DNA of 64,000 nt from Microbacterium sp. SS28 (GCF_022761035.1 NZ_JAKWJP010000004.1:186001-250000); one strand, 5' to 3'. Shown: positions 12,001 through 18,833, numbered from the stretch's first letter. Numbers and translations are program-made. The notes: generated by a model from the sequence alone, not told the origin.

Positions 12001-13157
12001 GCCAGGATGTCGTCCCCGCCCGCACCGTCGAATCGGATGTCGAGCCCTGCGAGCGCCGCGCGTGCGCTGTCGCCGATCACGAATACGTCGGCGCCGCTCG
12101 ACCCCACGATGAGGATCGACGTCACGGTGGCGAGTTCGCGCCGCTCGTCGCCCACGACGATCCAGCCGTCTTCGACGCGGATCTCGACGATGCCGCCCGT
12201 CAGGTGAATGGTCCACGGGCCGGGCTCGATCGTCGCGGCCGTCGGCTCGGCCGGGGCTTCCGACTCGGCCGGGGCTTCGAGTGCCGCCGCGGTCTCGGAC
12301 GCTGTGTCGAGCGCGACCGCGGCAGCGTCCGGCGTCGCGGCGGACTCGGCCTGCGGGACAGGAGCGGTCTCGGTCGCCGCGGCGCCGTCCGACGCGGTCG
12401 CCTCGGCCGGCGCGGGTTCCTCGACGGCTGCCGGCGGCTCGGCCGGCGTCTCGCTCGGGGGGCTCTCGACGACAGGCTCGGCCGGCGCTTCGGTGGCGGC
12501 CGCGGGGTCCTCCTCGGTCGCGACGCGCAGCGGCAGCGAACCGCCGTCTGCGAGATGCCGTGCGACGTCGGCTCGGCCGCCGTGGTCCGCGCCGATCGTG
12601 AGGTGGCGTTCGCCCGTCCCGAGACGCGCGCTCATGATCGAGCTGTCGTGCACGTCGGCGCGGCCGAGCAGGTGCCCGATCTCGTGCGCGAGCACGGTCC
12701 GCAGGTCCATGCGTCCGAAGGCGGGCGATCCGGATGCCGCCGACGCGACATCCCCCGACCGCACCGTGAACTCCGACGACAGCGAAGGTGTCGCGTCGAC
12801 GAACCAGCCGTAGCCCGCGGCGGTCGGATCGACGGTGATCGTGCGGCCGGACGTCGTGGCGAGCCGGTCGCCCGCGACGTCACCGACCACGATGCGGGAG
12901 CCGTCCGGCAGATCGTCGAGTCCCCACATGCCGAGCGCGCTGTCGAGGACGCGGGCGACGCCGTCGTCCGAGAGCCCGGCAGCGTTCGAGGAGGCCGCGA
13001 CCCCCGAGACCGCGCGGAGCGCCTGTGCCTGCGGAGCGTAGAGGGCCGCCGGGACGAGGACGGGCGCCGCCACGAGGCTCGCAGCGACGAGGGCGGCGAT
13101 GGCGCGGGCGCGGCGAGTCAGCCGCAACGCGATCGTCGACCCCGAATCGTCGTCCAA
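1..13157 (-). CDS. Giant secreted repeat protein with metallopeptidase-like N-terminus (partial, C-terminus beyond window)
   Basis: At least 4385 codons are open in one frame with no stop, and the gene continues past the left edge. I chose the TTG at 13157 because GGAGGAG lies six bases upstream; an in-frame ATG at 13208 has no such site. Residues 1-46 look like a signal peptide (Arg-rich start, hydrophobic core, AQA cleavage site). Residues 158-175 read HEIGHLLGRADVHDSSIM, a zinc-peptidase helix with a Met-turn-like SIM. A Pro/Glu/Ala-rich linker follows, then several GGAGND-type RTX-like loops (roughly residues 330-620). Near residue 1470 is a single dockerin-like loop, DLDGDSDIDSADYALY. 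The rest is a long series of Gly/Ala/Val-rich repeats of about 60-80 residues, with strings such as AWIGDGARI and VGVAGSGSV, suggesting stacked beta strands. Probably an extracellular adhesin or surface protease. Substrate and anchoring cannot be seen. It follows the methyltransferase gene by 184 bases. Confidence 0.85.
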   Translation of the reverse strand, partial: MDDDSGSTIALRLTRRARAIAALVAASLVAAPVLVPAALYAPQAQALRAVSGVAASSNAAGLSDDGVARVLDSALGMWGLDDLPDGSRIVVGDVAGDRLATTSGRTITVDPTAAGYGWFVDATPSLSSEFTVRSGDVASAASGSPAFGRMDLRTVLAHEIGHLLGRADVHDSSIMSARLGTGERHLTIGADHGGRADVARHLADGGSLPLRVATEEDPAAATEAPAEPVVESPPSETPAEPPAAVEEPAPAEATASDGAAATETAPVPQAESAATPDAAAVALDTASETAAALEAPAESEAPAEPTAATIEPGPWTIHLTGGIVEIRVEDGWIVVGDERRELATVTSILIVGSSGADVFVIGDSARAALAGLDIRFDGAGGDDILAGPSSDTRWIVQGSGAGAAVSGGFAVAFTGVETLSGAAGNDDTFVVEGSGSIGLVDGGPGGFDTLSLGSGSFAAIESAVTGPQSGVITRDGSSIRYAGLEPIDISAACTATCTLSASDDVDHDISIYSTGATNLTVEFTNGTGEMHSFSLAAALNLLVKGRAGADRFTLGTLSTLVTLTIDGGAGNDTLRGSNADTDWVLTGTDAGSVDTTTFTSIENLVGGTGGDVFVVSTIGPADTPAAATLSGSIDGGGGDDAVVAANVANEWTIVGPGAGDLNGLPFSHVENLIGGSADDTFSFQAGGSITGWIEGGPAVEDSEAVDRIVYTVFGAPVTVILSGGMFSFDMLFSTATADADPGPGQVRLNSTTQNAATVIYLDAADTTATQIITAIDHIDGSAGFGQIRLFDPEDTSKWILFQVLNPPVGVPSYRKLAVSVVDASSPSPFQDGDAISVAYLPPASRSTGVGHFVDIDAIDGSGMTDTIRGPPDDVVEWTIDGVDAGSVAGIAFTSFENLVGATNNSDIFTIAFGGSLSGTIAGGAGGADALIIASTATQAALYNPAGADSSGTAIYAGVSVHYTGLDRRTVVAGDDQVRIIRGTGASDRITISAGADATTVHIEFNGVVWYDAPTGTTRSGFDVIVPTQSLVIEGREGADTITIAGLPTGWRSGATLFVYGNRRADDIPVFVDDSAVDTILFTGSVDTKGGILEAYGSAITVAAGVRLDAGAGWITLRARQIGKAFLENRSPLFVSTRAASVTVEHDAILAATGIYILAQAEDRSLAEYFGLSKEVENFVLSPLASLLDGLVAVPGKVLYKSSTATITIGARAQLLGDDTVGMYATATADATGSVAGSIFSIGYAQASATSIVDVQTDALITSTAAIVFTSTANAIASMSASTSRSLDSIPNPGSAQMGLALAITNAVAISHLTVAKGAVVEARKTANLIATGKVESASEAESGMFADGTAGLAFSIELSDADIRTTIEGTVIAHVDPDYTVKIEIDPLEANSANPGYVDYDNNRINVGGHGLVTEDVVTYTVRRGTAIGNLVDGRAYFVVWLADDATTTANESQWIALAPNEQSAIKAATCGVADLDGDSDIDSADYALYLACIGQFVVDLKKGGGIPATETSNRSFTGADVDGAANKITLHWTGGVFNTFELGQAVVYHQGGAPIAGLEDGKTYYVAASTNQTNLQGNTRFADAQVIGLAETENEARAGVLIDIGSVSAAATGFWLAAKHVLDAGYATGIGIISQLTAKDASSVSAGLESEELNPNLWKKFKDVVGTNLPSLLLDKLTASYIENRALTGVAANSGLSVAGALAFTFADHDVVTTIAPTGVIRSNEDLEIKATIAQTLILSAQADADLQVGVTPQTNSGHAQTMVSVGVSVGVVDNSATAVLQSGTDANGNRIGAQLDGLRASRVIADVWYPFLTRFDQYIPLSNGEWVDAIRNEGPAAVTKYLTSTLGLKEAFFNTWTAATANGDDIGVAGAVTVITLTNSAVALVTDAARINQTPEWGAGHANDTGEQTVSVEATNYQQLIDMAGIFSLPDIDLDEKGAKFRDRITLNPAGTAGDKGGAGGALYIFVQKNTTHAIVEDGARIFSGFDGGFNMKAEEAIFHIVLVQSGSTGGTFAFAGSIAYVGQDSDTLVQLGSDAVITGRDVRLYAGDLTTQVTWVGAVTVGEGVGLGISGAVNDFDRSTKAVIGSPTAVSTNGAAARSTQNITVSGRIDVLAKVDGDLWSFSVAGAVSKPGEPVPAPPAGSPAKALQVLGATTTTPPTGLGVAGAASLNIVHDVVQASIGDAGLLRAGSVTVTALDDFFQLAMTGGAAFVSGTRSGSVAIAGALSVNDIEVQTLAFIVASDLVTPGSLAVIATRSGDLSSVSAGLSGANGNQSLAVAGSFAANIVLNTTEATVRGMIGSIDRDVRVSASDSSRIIAIGGGIAFGTGSMGVGLGVGLNLLGEDGKPTITRATIAGSRLTIGGTVLAVTAVNVNPVSGQRIVALGAGVGATLGPDSDLGIGAMLAINIIVGVTQAEIVSSVIVEKAGTPGAVNTTVAATDDSGIVAITGAAGLTLGALGIGAALGYNEIDVDVLATIDDVDLTADGALVVTATTSGEISGVAVGVGVTLLDGSSLAGAASLLINIIDGTVKATIGDSVPLSPIGSSVISVGGPVTVAATDNSLVVSITGGVAASDRGLAVGAAVSYNLISNEIEASIENVSLDARGTGSDIAVTASSAAILVAIGLGAGLAGGNLGIGGTLIVNSISNTIDAHIADSPDIHAGADILVTATESVVLVSVAGGVGLALHGGALGAAISYNFIGGAFDPANPDHVNRSTKATDQISATIRNARVRAGGDIEVRAGYSPSISALPGAVTVGAVTVEIPGDPSTSAGAAWTATIVAVAIGAAAADSLAIGGSIAINVIAHDIVAAITGSRAVDAGGSILVQAVDDLTAIAVAGGAAVGQNAAGIAVPLQIDASSVKAYIGDGATVDARGNTAGVMVRTGTKNAQGAPESFLVKGLAVSATSFESVHTIAIGLGGGDQFGVAGSGSVTVIVRSVHAWIGDGARINQGTANEDADQSVLVIASDQTVHVGVAGSAALGGTAGIGVGAEVGVLTKDTEAWIGSGARVQAQRDIRVLALSEETIVSVAGGVAAGGDVGLAGAFDVYVLVIQTKAQIRGTLAGAAATTVMAEGTVQVFASGDTQVDVIAGNLAWGGDAGLGGAIVVPVVTKTTDASIGARAVVDGRGLRPGLDILNGLAAGFAPSYSTDPDQVAPPAISNSDVGYDPNQADAQDPLTDPQLTGQRVVTPTTRSGFTGVAVTALDRTDIGMVAIGAALSGEVGVQISGAVHVMVSTTTASIDDLARINAAAGAEGSGQSVLVAAAQDYQLLGIVGGAGIAGEVGVTPGVQVGVVVQHVSATIGASAVVEARRDVEVRAQAEEDILVIAIAIAGGDTVGAGGAFAVVVLDDETFASIGAGATVRAGGNVVVAASDSTDIDLIAIGAGIGVEGAGIGAGIGVGVVTKDTRAWIGSATVDAAGNSLRVDVYDGSLGADGSFGTTDAADDVHGVIVVASSDEDILSVALAGAGGLVAGVAGAVTVEVVDSDTRAYIDGGALINTMDQDAASAAQDVRVVAVNDVTILAIAGALGVGIVGLAGGVDIGVIHNDTTAFIAGSDVRARSDITVSALSDRSITSVAVAAGLAGVGLGAAVSVWTLGSNLVSTYAYGDRTQSDQPTTRSADALVGEDDNGSTSTIAKVDGLITGSGATGALGDLEDPGPGAGTTQNSGDIRSTAGSAGDAFAAKAPSGAIAASTGAPAAATTVGTQTIPGGTTAFIGRNARIDAGGDVRLDAREHASIVLAGGGLAGGLAGVGAGIAILVFEDDVTTFVGQGAIVRAGGAVALQAALNAKLDVLSVTAGLGQMVGIAASVVVVIDRGTVSAYLEDAGAFGVLISGADSVLISADRIVHIAASAIAVAGALFLGALAATVEVVESTGSALAYTGVGSQIGATTPAATVGDVTIQAANTVSMGSFGNAAVTLLGLAGGPLGVSAGVLNVTIGTSGVAAASAEVRRGTLIYASGQVRVSSHYTPTVRVTAANAAGGIIAVGGMGVMVALYGIARASIADAVSIRAASISVTADNTSVADALLVVVAIGAIGGSGARVDADVDVDSVAQIGSLAGGITTLDTGGSISILATATQSSRGKVQGGSGGIGAVTWLIADATITGATSATIVGRTTIVRAGGVDIRAQLLGASANTQVVVGTGGAVSIGGSQAYATSDPDVSAFIGNGVTIGDLTIPSAPVPILGGVTVSATAKAEADSTGDSYGGGGVQVGIPLATTTITPTVGAFIGLPGTASTTRLYAGGSIRVAADLSDAPSVTLTDRITAIDIAANTMTFSYPGIGEGASVTYQASGTGILGLHEGSTYTVLDTGTTGAIRLGSLFSAAQVDPLTEIITFATAHGFVSGDCVVYDPRGGTSILVNASSAAGACSTSGLPTFYVRW

Positions 13158-13163
13158 GAGCTG

Positions 13164-13170
13164 CTCCTCC
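13164..13170 (-). promoter_or_regulatory. Strong ribosome binding site deciding the TTG start of the giant protein
   Basis: GGAGGAG on the minus strand with six bases before the TTG at 13157. It is nearly a perfect anti-16S match and is the reason for preferring TTG over the upstream in-frame ATG at 13208. Confidence 0.7.
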
Positions 13171-13270
13171 GCGCGAAGGCGGTAAGAGGGCGAGCGCCGT
13201 TGCCCCATTGCCTGCAGAAGATGCAGGCCGCGCCCCGCCGGCATCCATGCCGGCAGCCCCAGTGTCTCGA

Positions 13271-13299
13271 ATGCTGGCGTGCGCTCGACTGCTTGTCAA
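13271..13299 (-). promoter_or_regulatory. Candidate promoter of the giant protein gene
   Basis: TTGACA (13294-13299) is followed after 17 bases by CAGCAT (13271-13276) on the minus strand. The -35 box is perfect and the -10 box is weak (3 of 6). It would give a leader of roughly 110 bases. It lies in the gap after the methyltransferase gene, so the giant gene may have its own transcript. Confidence 0.35.
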
Positions 13300-13341
13300 C
13301 AGTCCCGCGCAACCGCTCCCATTGTTGGACTCGGTCGCTTT

Positions 13342-14886
13342 TCAGTCGGTGAGTGCGAGGAACCCCGTGAAGACGAGCTCGCGCACCTTCGGCAGCAGGT
13401 CCGCGCGCAGCTCACCGGCGTCGACCTCGAGCAGGTCGGCGATCGCGTCGACGAGCACGCCCACGGCGAGGTCGCCGTCGCACGCGCCCACGAGCGCCGC
13501 GAGCGCGGGGTCCGCCGCGATCGTGCGTCCGAGTCCGCCGCCCTGGCGCAGCTCGATGACGCGCGGCGCCTCTTCGCCCGGCATGTGGTGGCGGGCCTCC
13601 GTCACGTGGGCCGACACCTGGAGGACGGATGCCGCGAGCCCGTCATCGTCGAGCGGCGCGAGCGCGTCGTGGGCCCCGAGCGCCTCGGCGAGATGCCGGC
13701 CGAGACCCGCCCCCGTGCGGGCTTCACCGACCCGCTCGTAGCGCGCGAGCGTCGGCTCACCCGTGACCGGACGGCGCAGCAGGACGTAGCCGAAGCCGAT
13801 CGCCGAGACCTCGCGCTCCGCGAAGTCGTCGAGCCAGGCCTGCGCGAGGCGCGCGAACTCGGGGTCGCCAGGGACCGTCCCGCCGTCCCGGATCCACAGC
13901 TCGGCGTAGGCGAGGGGATCGAGGCTCTCGCGCTCGATGACCCACGCGTCCAGCGGCACGGGCGACGCCGCGACCCAGCCGCGCACGCGGTCCATTCCGT
14001 CGACGTCGGCGCGCGTCTCCCAGTTGCCGAGCAGCTGCGCGACGCCACCGGGAGCGAGGTGTGCGCCGACTCCCCGCACGAACTCGGCGATGAGGTCGTC
14101 GCCCAGCATCCCGCCGTCCCGGTACTCATAGGCGGGCACGCCTTTCACACGGGGCGTGATGACGAACGGGGGATTCGACGCGATGCGATCGAACTCCTCA
14201 CCCGCAACCGGCGCGAACAGGCTGCCCTCGCGCAGCTCGATCGCCTCGACGCCGTTGAGCAGCGCGTTGAGCCCGGCGAATCGCAGAGCGCGCACAGAGA
14301 TGTCGGTCGCGACGACCTCTGCGAGGTTCCGGCGCGCGCGCAGCGCCTGGATGCCGCATCCCGTTCCGACATCGAGCCCCCGCTGTGCGGGGGTCGGCAG
14401 CTGCAGGGCGGCGAGCGTCGTCGAAGCGCCGCCCACTCCGAGCACGTGGTCCTCGGGCAGCGGGCCGCCGAGCGCCGCCTCATCGAGATCGCTCGCGATC
14501 CACCACTCGCCGTCGCCCGCCTCGTCGGCGAAGGACTGGGGGCGCACGAGAGCGAGGGGACGGATGCCGTCGCCCTCCGCCTGCGCGATGCCGAGGCCGA
14601 TCAGCCCGTCGACGCCCGTGCGCGGCAGGGCCGAGGCGACGTGCGCGGCGGTCTGCGGCATCCCCAGCACGAAAAGGCGGGCGAGGACGGCGAGGGGATC
14701 CGTGCGACCCTCGAGGGCGCGGACGGCGGGGAAGCGCAGTCCGCGTGCGATGGCGTCGTCGGCAACGTCGCCCCAGGCCGCACGGATCGCTGCGGCGCGG
14801 TAGCCCGCACCGCGCAGGTCGTCGGCGAGCGCGTCGCACAGAGCGGAGTCGGGCACGGGGAGCGGGAGTGGCGGCACGATCTCCAT
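13342..14886 (-). CDS. Class I SAM-dependent methyltransferase (HemK/RsmC-like, DUF7059-type)
   Basis: 514 residues. The SAM-binding motif I, LDVGTGCGIQAL, is near residue 168 and the N6/N5-methyltransferase motif SNPPF is near residue 236. This combination is typical of enzymes that methylate an amide or exocyclic amino nitrogen (HemK/PrmC and RsmC relatives). The N-terminal ~150 residues form an all-alpha-looking domain found in actinobacterial relatives, and a C-terminal ~120-residue segment extends beyond the Rossmann fold. The true substrate (protein, rRNA or DNA) cannot be read from the sequence. The gene is divergent from the DUF6049-murJ pair. Confidence 0.8.
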   Translation of the reverse strand: MEIVPPLPLPVPDSALCDALADDLRGAGYRAAAIRAAWGDVADDAIARGLRFPAVRALEGRTDPLAVLARLFVLGMPQTAAHVASALPRTGVDGLIGLGIAQAEGDGIRPLALVRPQSFADEAGDGEWWIASDLDEAALGGPLPEDHVLGVGGASTTLAALQLPTPAQRGLDVGTGCGIQALRARRNLAEVVATDISVRALRFAGLNALLNGVEAIELREGSLFAPVAGEEFDRIASNPPFVITPRVKGVPAYEYRDGGMLGDDLIAEFVRGVGAHLAPGGVAQLLGNWETRADVDGMDRVRGWVAASPVPLDAWVIERESLDPLAYAELWIRDGGTVPGDPEFARLAQAWLDDFAEREVSAIGFGYVLLRRPVTGEPTLARYERVGEARTGAGLGRHLAEALGAHDALAPLDDDGLAASVLQVSAHVTEARHHMPGEEAPRVIELRQGGGLGRTIAADPALAALVGACDGDLAVGVLVDAIADLLEVDAGELRADLLPKVRELVFTGFLALTD

Positions 14887-14943
14887 TCAACCCTCGTGCG
14901 GCAGTTGCCGGTGGGTGGTCGGGGTGCTCGAAGGGCGCGCACG

Positions 14944-14949
14944 TAGAAT
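14944..14949 (+). promoter_or_regulatory. Candidate -10 box for the DUF6049-murJ operon
   Basis: TAGAAT lies 45 bases before the ATG of the DUF6049 gene in the divergent spacer. No convincing -35 box is seen at the usual distance, so this is only a candidate. Confidence 0.25.
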
Positions 14950-14994
14950 CTGACTCGATCGTGCGGTCCCCATCGCACAGGAGCGAAGCCCAGC

Positions 14995-17238
14995 ATGATT
15001 GAGTCCCCACCGCGCCCCGCGCTGTCCGCGCGCGCCCTCCGCGCGCGCGTCGGGGTGGTGGCGGGCCTGGCGGCTCTGCTCGTCGGACTGTGCGCGGGGC
15101 CCGCGACGGCGGTCTCGACGGTTTCGACGCCCAGTCCCACGCCGTCGCCGACGGCCGATGCGGGCGGCGTGGTCGAGCCGGGCGCGGCGGCGTTCACGCT
15201 CTCCCCCATCTCGGGCGGCGTTCTGCACGCGGGCGCTCCGCTCACGGTGTCGGTCACGATGACGAACGGGCGGGTCACCCCGACGACGGCCGGCAGCGTG
15301 ACGCTCGGGTTCGGACCCACGGCTCTGGCAGATCGCGACGAGCTCGCGGAGTGGCTCGCGGGCGACGGGGAAGCCGACACCGTCGACGTCGCCTCGGTCG
15401 CGTTCCCCGAAGTCGAGCCGGACTCCGATCTGACGCGCGGCGTGATGGTGGAGGAGGCGGGCCCGGTGCTCGCGAGCCTCGCGCCCGGTGTCTATCCCGT
15501 CGTGGCGACGCTCACGACGGCGGACGAGTCCTTCACGTCGACGAGTGCGGTCGTCGTGCCCGACGAGGCCGCCCCCGCGGGGGGCGTCGGGGTCGTCGTG
15601 CCGGTGACGGCGGATGCCACGGGCGAGGCGCTGCTGACGGCGGACGAGCTCGTCGAGCTCATGGGTCCCGAGGGATCGCTCACGAACATCCTGGATGCCG
15701 TCGAGGGGACGGATGCGATCCTCGCGATCGATCCCGCCATCCCCGCCGCGATCCGCGTGCTCGGCACCGCCGTGCCAGAGACCGTCGCGCTGTGGCTGCT
15801 GCGGCTCGAGGAGCTTGCCAACACCCGTTTCGCGCTGCAGTTCGGCGACGCGGACGTCTCGGCGCAGGTGCAGGCCGGCATCGTCCCGCCACTGGGGCCC
15901 ACGTCGCTGCAGTCGTTCATGACGCCGGACGCGTTCGTCCCCGTGCCCGCCCCCACCCCGACGCCGTCCGCGAGTCCCACCGCAGACCCCACTCTGCCGG
16001 TCTACCCCGACCTCGCGACGCTCCTCGGCGTGGGAACCGCGCGCGCCGCGACCTTCTGGCCCGCGACGGGCACCGCGGGAGCCGACGTCGTGTCGGCGCT
16101 CGGCGGCATCACGGTCGACGAGGTCCAGGGGCTCACGCTCATCCCGTCCACGACGACGGCAGCGGGCGCCGACGGCTCGACCGTGACGGCCCGCGGCGAC
16201 GCCGACGGATCGCCCGTCCTCGTGTACGACGGGGTGGTATCGCAGGAGCTCCAGGCCGCGTCGGAGATGGATGCCGCTCCCCTCCGCGGCGCCCACCTCG
16301 CGGCCGCGACGTCCTACCTCGCGTTCGCCCTCGATGACGCGCGCGGCGCGCCCCTCCTCGTGACGGTCGACCGCGGCGAGGACCGCTCGCGGGTCGCGCT
16401 GCGCACGAGCATCACGACGGCGCTCGCGACGCCCTCCGCCGTCCCGGAGTCGCTCGACACACTCGTCGCGGCGCCCGGTCAGCAGGTCGAGGTGCTCGAC
16501 ATCGCCGCCGACGAGGTGCGTGCCGGCGCGGCATCCGCTCTGCTCGCCGACGAGGACTCCCTCGGACAGTTCGCGACGATCCTCGACGACCCGGGGCTCA
16601 TCACGCAGCCCGAGCGCGCCGAGATCCTCCAGCTGCTCGGCAACGCGTGGCGCCCCGAGCCCGCGCTGTGGGCGGCGGCCCTGGCCGAGCACCGCGCCGA
16701 CTCGGCAGCGACGCTCGACTCCGTCGGCATCCTGCGCGCGAGCCCCATCCAGCTCATCACGTCCGGCGCCGTCATCCCGGTGTGGGTCCGCAACGACCTG
16801 CCGTACCCCGCCAACGTGACTCTCTTCGCGACCCCCGACGACCTGCGCCTGCGCGTGCAGCAGACCACGACCGTCGTCGCCCAGCCGCAGAGCAACACGC
16901 GCGTCGAGGTGCCCGTGCAGGCCCAGCTCGGCAGCGGCGACGTCATGATCGCGCTCGAGCTGCGCAGCCCGACGGGCGTCCCGATCGGCGCTCCGCAGAC
17001 GCGCGAAGTGCATGTGCGCGCCGAGTGGGAGGGTATCGGCCTGATCGTCATCGGCATCTTCGGCGTCGGCTTCCTGCTCCTCGGCGTCATCCGCATGGTG
17101 CTGCGCCGCCGCCGGCGCGGGGCGGATGACGCGGGTGCCGACGGAGATCGCGGGAGTGCGGCGACCGACGACGTGGCCCTCGGGACGGCCGACGACGCCC
17201 TGAACGGCGGGACTCCCGCAACGAAGGACGACGCATGA
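14995..17238 (+). CDS. DUF6049 family secreted/membrane-anchored protein
   Basis: 747 residues. There is an N-terminal signal segment (GVVAGLAALLVGLCAGPATA, about residues 20-40), a long extracytoplasmic body with Thr/Ser/Pro-rich stretches (for example PVPAPTPTPSASPTADP), and one C-terminal transmembrane helix (GLIVIGIFGVGFLLLGVI) followed by an Arg cluster, giving a type I topology. Members of this family sit directly upstream of murJ in actinobacteria; the stop overlaps the murJ start by four bases (ATGA), so the two are translationally coupled. That suggests a role in cell-envelope assembly, but no catalytic motif is visible. AGGAGCGA precedes the ATG. Confidence 0.75.
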   Translation: MIESPPRPALSARALRARVGVVAGLAALLVGLCAGPATAVSTVSTPSPTPSPTADAGGVVEPGAAAFTLSPISGGVLHAGAPLTVSVTMTNGRVTPTTAGSVTLGFGPTALADRDELAEWLAGDGEADTVDVASVAFPEVEPDSDLTRGVMVEEAGPVLASLAPGVYPVVATLTTADESFTSTSAVVVPDEAAPAGGVGVVVPVTADATGEALLTADELVELMGPEGSLTNILDAVEGTDAILAIDPAIPAAIRVLGTAVPETVALWLLRLEELANTRFALQFGDADVSAQVQAGIVPPLGPTSLQSFMTPDAFVPVPAPTPTPSASPTADPTLPVYPDLATLLGVGTARAATFWPATGTAGADVVSALGGITVDEVQGLTLIPSTTTAAGADGSTVTARGDADGSPVLVYDGVVSQELQAASEMDAAPLRGAHLAAATSYLAFALDDARGAPLLVTVDRGEDRSRVALRTSITTALATPSAVPESLDTLVAAPGQQVEVLDIAADEVRAGAASALLADEDSLGQFATILDDPGLITQPERAEILQLLGNAWRPEPALWAAALAEHRADSAATLDSVGILRASPIQLITSGAVIPVWVRNDLPYPANVTLFATPDDLRLRVQQTTTVVAQPQSNTRVEVPVQAQLGSGDVMIALELRSPTGVPIGAPQTREVHVRAEWEGIGLIVIGIFGVGFLLLGVIRMVLRRRRRGADDAGADGDRGSAATDDVALGTADDALNGGTPATKDDA

Positions 17239-18833
17239 GCGGCATCGCGCGCGCGAGCGCCCTCATCGGCGCCGGGACGCTCGTTTCGCGCCTGACGGGC
17301 CTGTTGCGCACGATCGTGCTGGTCGCGGCGATCGGCTCGGTCGGCAGCCGCGCGGGCGACGCCTTCGCCGTCGCGAATCAACTCCCCAACAACATCTACG
17401 CGATCATCTCGACAGGCCTGCTGACCGCCGTCATCGTGCCGCAGATCGTCAAGGCCGCTGCGCACGCCGACGGGGGTCAGGCCTTCACGTCGAAGCTCCT
17501 CACCCTCGGCGCTGTCGTGCTGCTGGCCACGACGGCGGTGGCGATGGCTGTGGCCCCGTGGCTTGTCAGCCTCTACGCGCCGGAGTACCCGCCCGACCAG
17601 CTCGCCCTCGCGACAGCCTTCGCTTACTGGTGCCTGCCGCAGATCTTCTTCTACGGCCTGTTCGCCCTCCTCGGCGAGATCCTCAATGCGCGACGCGTCT
17701 TCGGCCCGTACACGTGGGCGCCGATCGTCAACAACCTCGTCTCGATCGCGGGCTTCGCGGTCTTCATCGTCCTCTTCGGCACCGAGCAGACGATCGTCGC
17801 CGAGTGGACGGACGGCATGATCGCGCTGCTGGCGGGCACGGCGACGGCCGGCATCATCCTGCAGACGCTCCTGCTGCTGTTCTTCTGGCGTCGCGCCGGA
17901 TTGCACCTGCGCCCCGACTTCCGCTGGCGCGGGGTGGGTCTCAATCAGCTCGGTCGGCTCGCGGGCTGGACGTTCCTCATGGTGGTCGCCGGTCAGCTCG
18001 CGGGGCTCATCCAGTCGCGCGTCCTGTCGGCGGCGTCCGGCGACGGCGCATCCGTCTTCGCGTCGCAGAACGCGTGGCTCATCTTCATGCTTCCGTACTC
18101 GATCATCGTGCTGTCGATCGGAACGCCGTACTTCACTCAGCTCAGCGAGCACGCCCACGCGGGACGCGACGACGACGTCCGCGCCGACATCGGCACCAGC
18201 ATCCGCACCCTCGGGCTGTTCACGATGCTCGCGACCGCGGCCCTCGCCGTCGCGTCGGTGCCGGCATCCCGCATCTTCACCAACTCGCCGGCGCAGGCGC
18301 AGCAGGCCGCGCTCGTCCTGGTGTGCTTCCTCGTGTCCCTTGTGCCTCTGGCCGTCCTTTTCGTCGTGCAGCGCACGTTCTACGCCTACGACGACACCCG
18401 CACGCCGTTCTTCTTCACTCTCCTGCAGACGGCGCTCGTCATCGGGACCGCTCTCGTCGCACAGGCCACGCTGTCCGTCGGGTACCTCGCGGCGGGCGTC
18501 GCGCTCGGGCAGTCGATCTCGAGCACGATCCAGGTCATCGTCGCCACGTGGCTGCTCAACAGGCGCCTCGGCGGCATCGGCGTCGGGGGATGGATGCTGT
18601 CGCTCGGCCGCTTCGCGATCGCCGCGGTGCCGGCGGCCGCGGCCGGCTGGGGCACGTTCCTGCTGCTCGGGGGCGTCGACGGCTGGACGGTGTCGGACCG
18701 CCTGCTCGGTGCGATCGGCACGGCCGTGATCGGGAGCGTCGCGGCCGTCGTCTACCTCGGAACGCTCGCGCTGCTGCGCGCCCCCGAGCTCGCGGCCGTC
18801 AAACCGCTGCTGCAGCGCCTGCGCCGACGCTGA
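17235..18833 (+). CDS. murJ: Lipid II flippase MurJ (MviN)
   Basis: 532 residues, nearly all membrane helices (about 14 expected), in the MOP exporter superfamily. The N-terminus ASALIGAGTLVSRLTGLLRT is the conserved MviN signature, followed by a conserved NQLPNNIY segment. It flips lipid II across the membrane for peptidoglycan synthesis. The C-terminus stops after the last helix and lacks the pseudokinase extension of the mycobacterial protein. It overlaps the preceding DUF6049 gene by four bases and works in the same pathway as the SEDS/PBP pair later in the window. Confidence 0.92.
   Translation: MSGIARASALIGAGTLVSRLTGLLRTIVLVAAIGSVGSRAGDAFAVANQLPNNIYAIISTGLLTAVIVPQIVKAAAHADGGQAFTSKLLTLGAVVLLATTAVAMAVAPWLVSLYAPEYPPDQLALATAFAYWCLPQIFFYGLFALLGEILNARRVFGPYTWAPIVNNLVSIAGFAVFIVLFGTEQTIVAEWTDGMIALLAGTATAGIILQTLLLLFFWRRAGLHLRPDFRWRGVGLNQLGRLAGWTFLMVVAGQLAGLIQSRVLSAASGDGASVFASQNAWLIFMLPYSIIVLSIGTPYFTQLSEHAHAGRDDDVRADIGTSIRTLGLFTMLATAALAVASVPASRIFTNSPAQAQQAALVLVCFLVSLVPLAVLFVVQRTFYAYDDTRTPFFFTLLQTALVIGTALVAQATLSVGYLAAGVALGQSISSTIQVIVATWLLNRRLGGIGVGGWMLSLGRFAIAAVPAAAAGWGTFLLLGGVDGWTVSDRLLGAIGTAVIGSVAAVVYLGTLALLRAPELAAVKPLLQRLRRR

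Noticed and set aside
1605-13352. A 3915-codon plus-strand reading frame as a real gene
   Set aside because: Its translation is Arg/Asp-rich noise, it has no ribosome site, and the opposite strand encodes a protein with signal peptide and motifs. It runs past the giant gene's start into the next gene's region.
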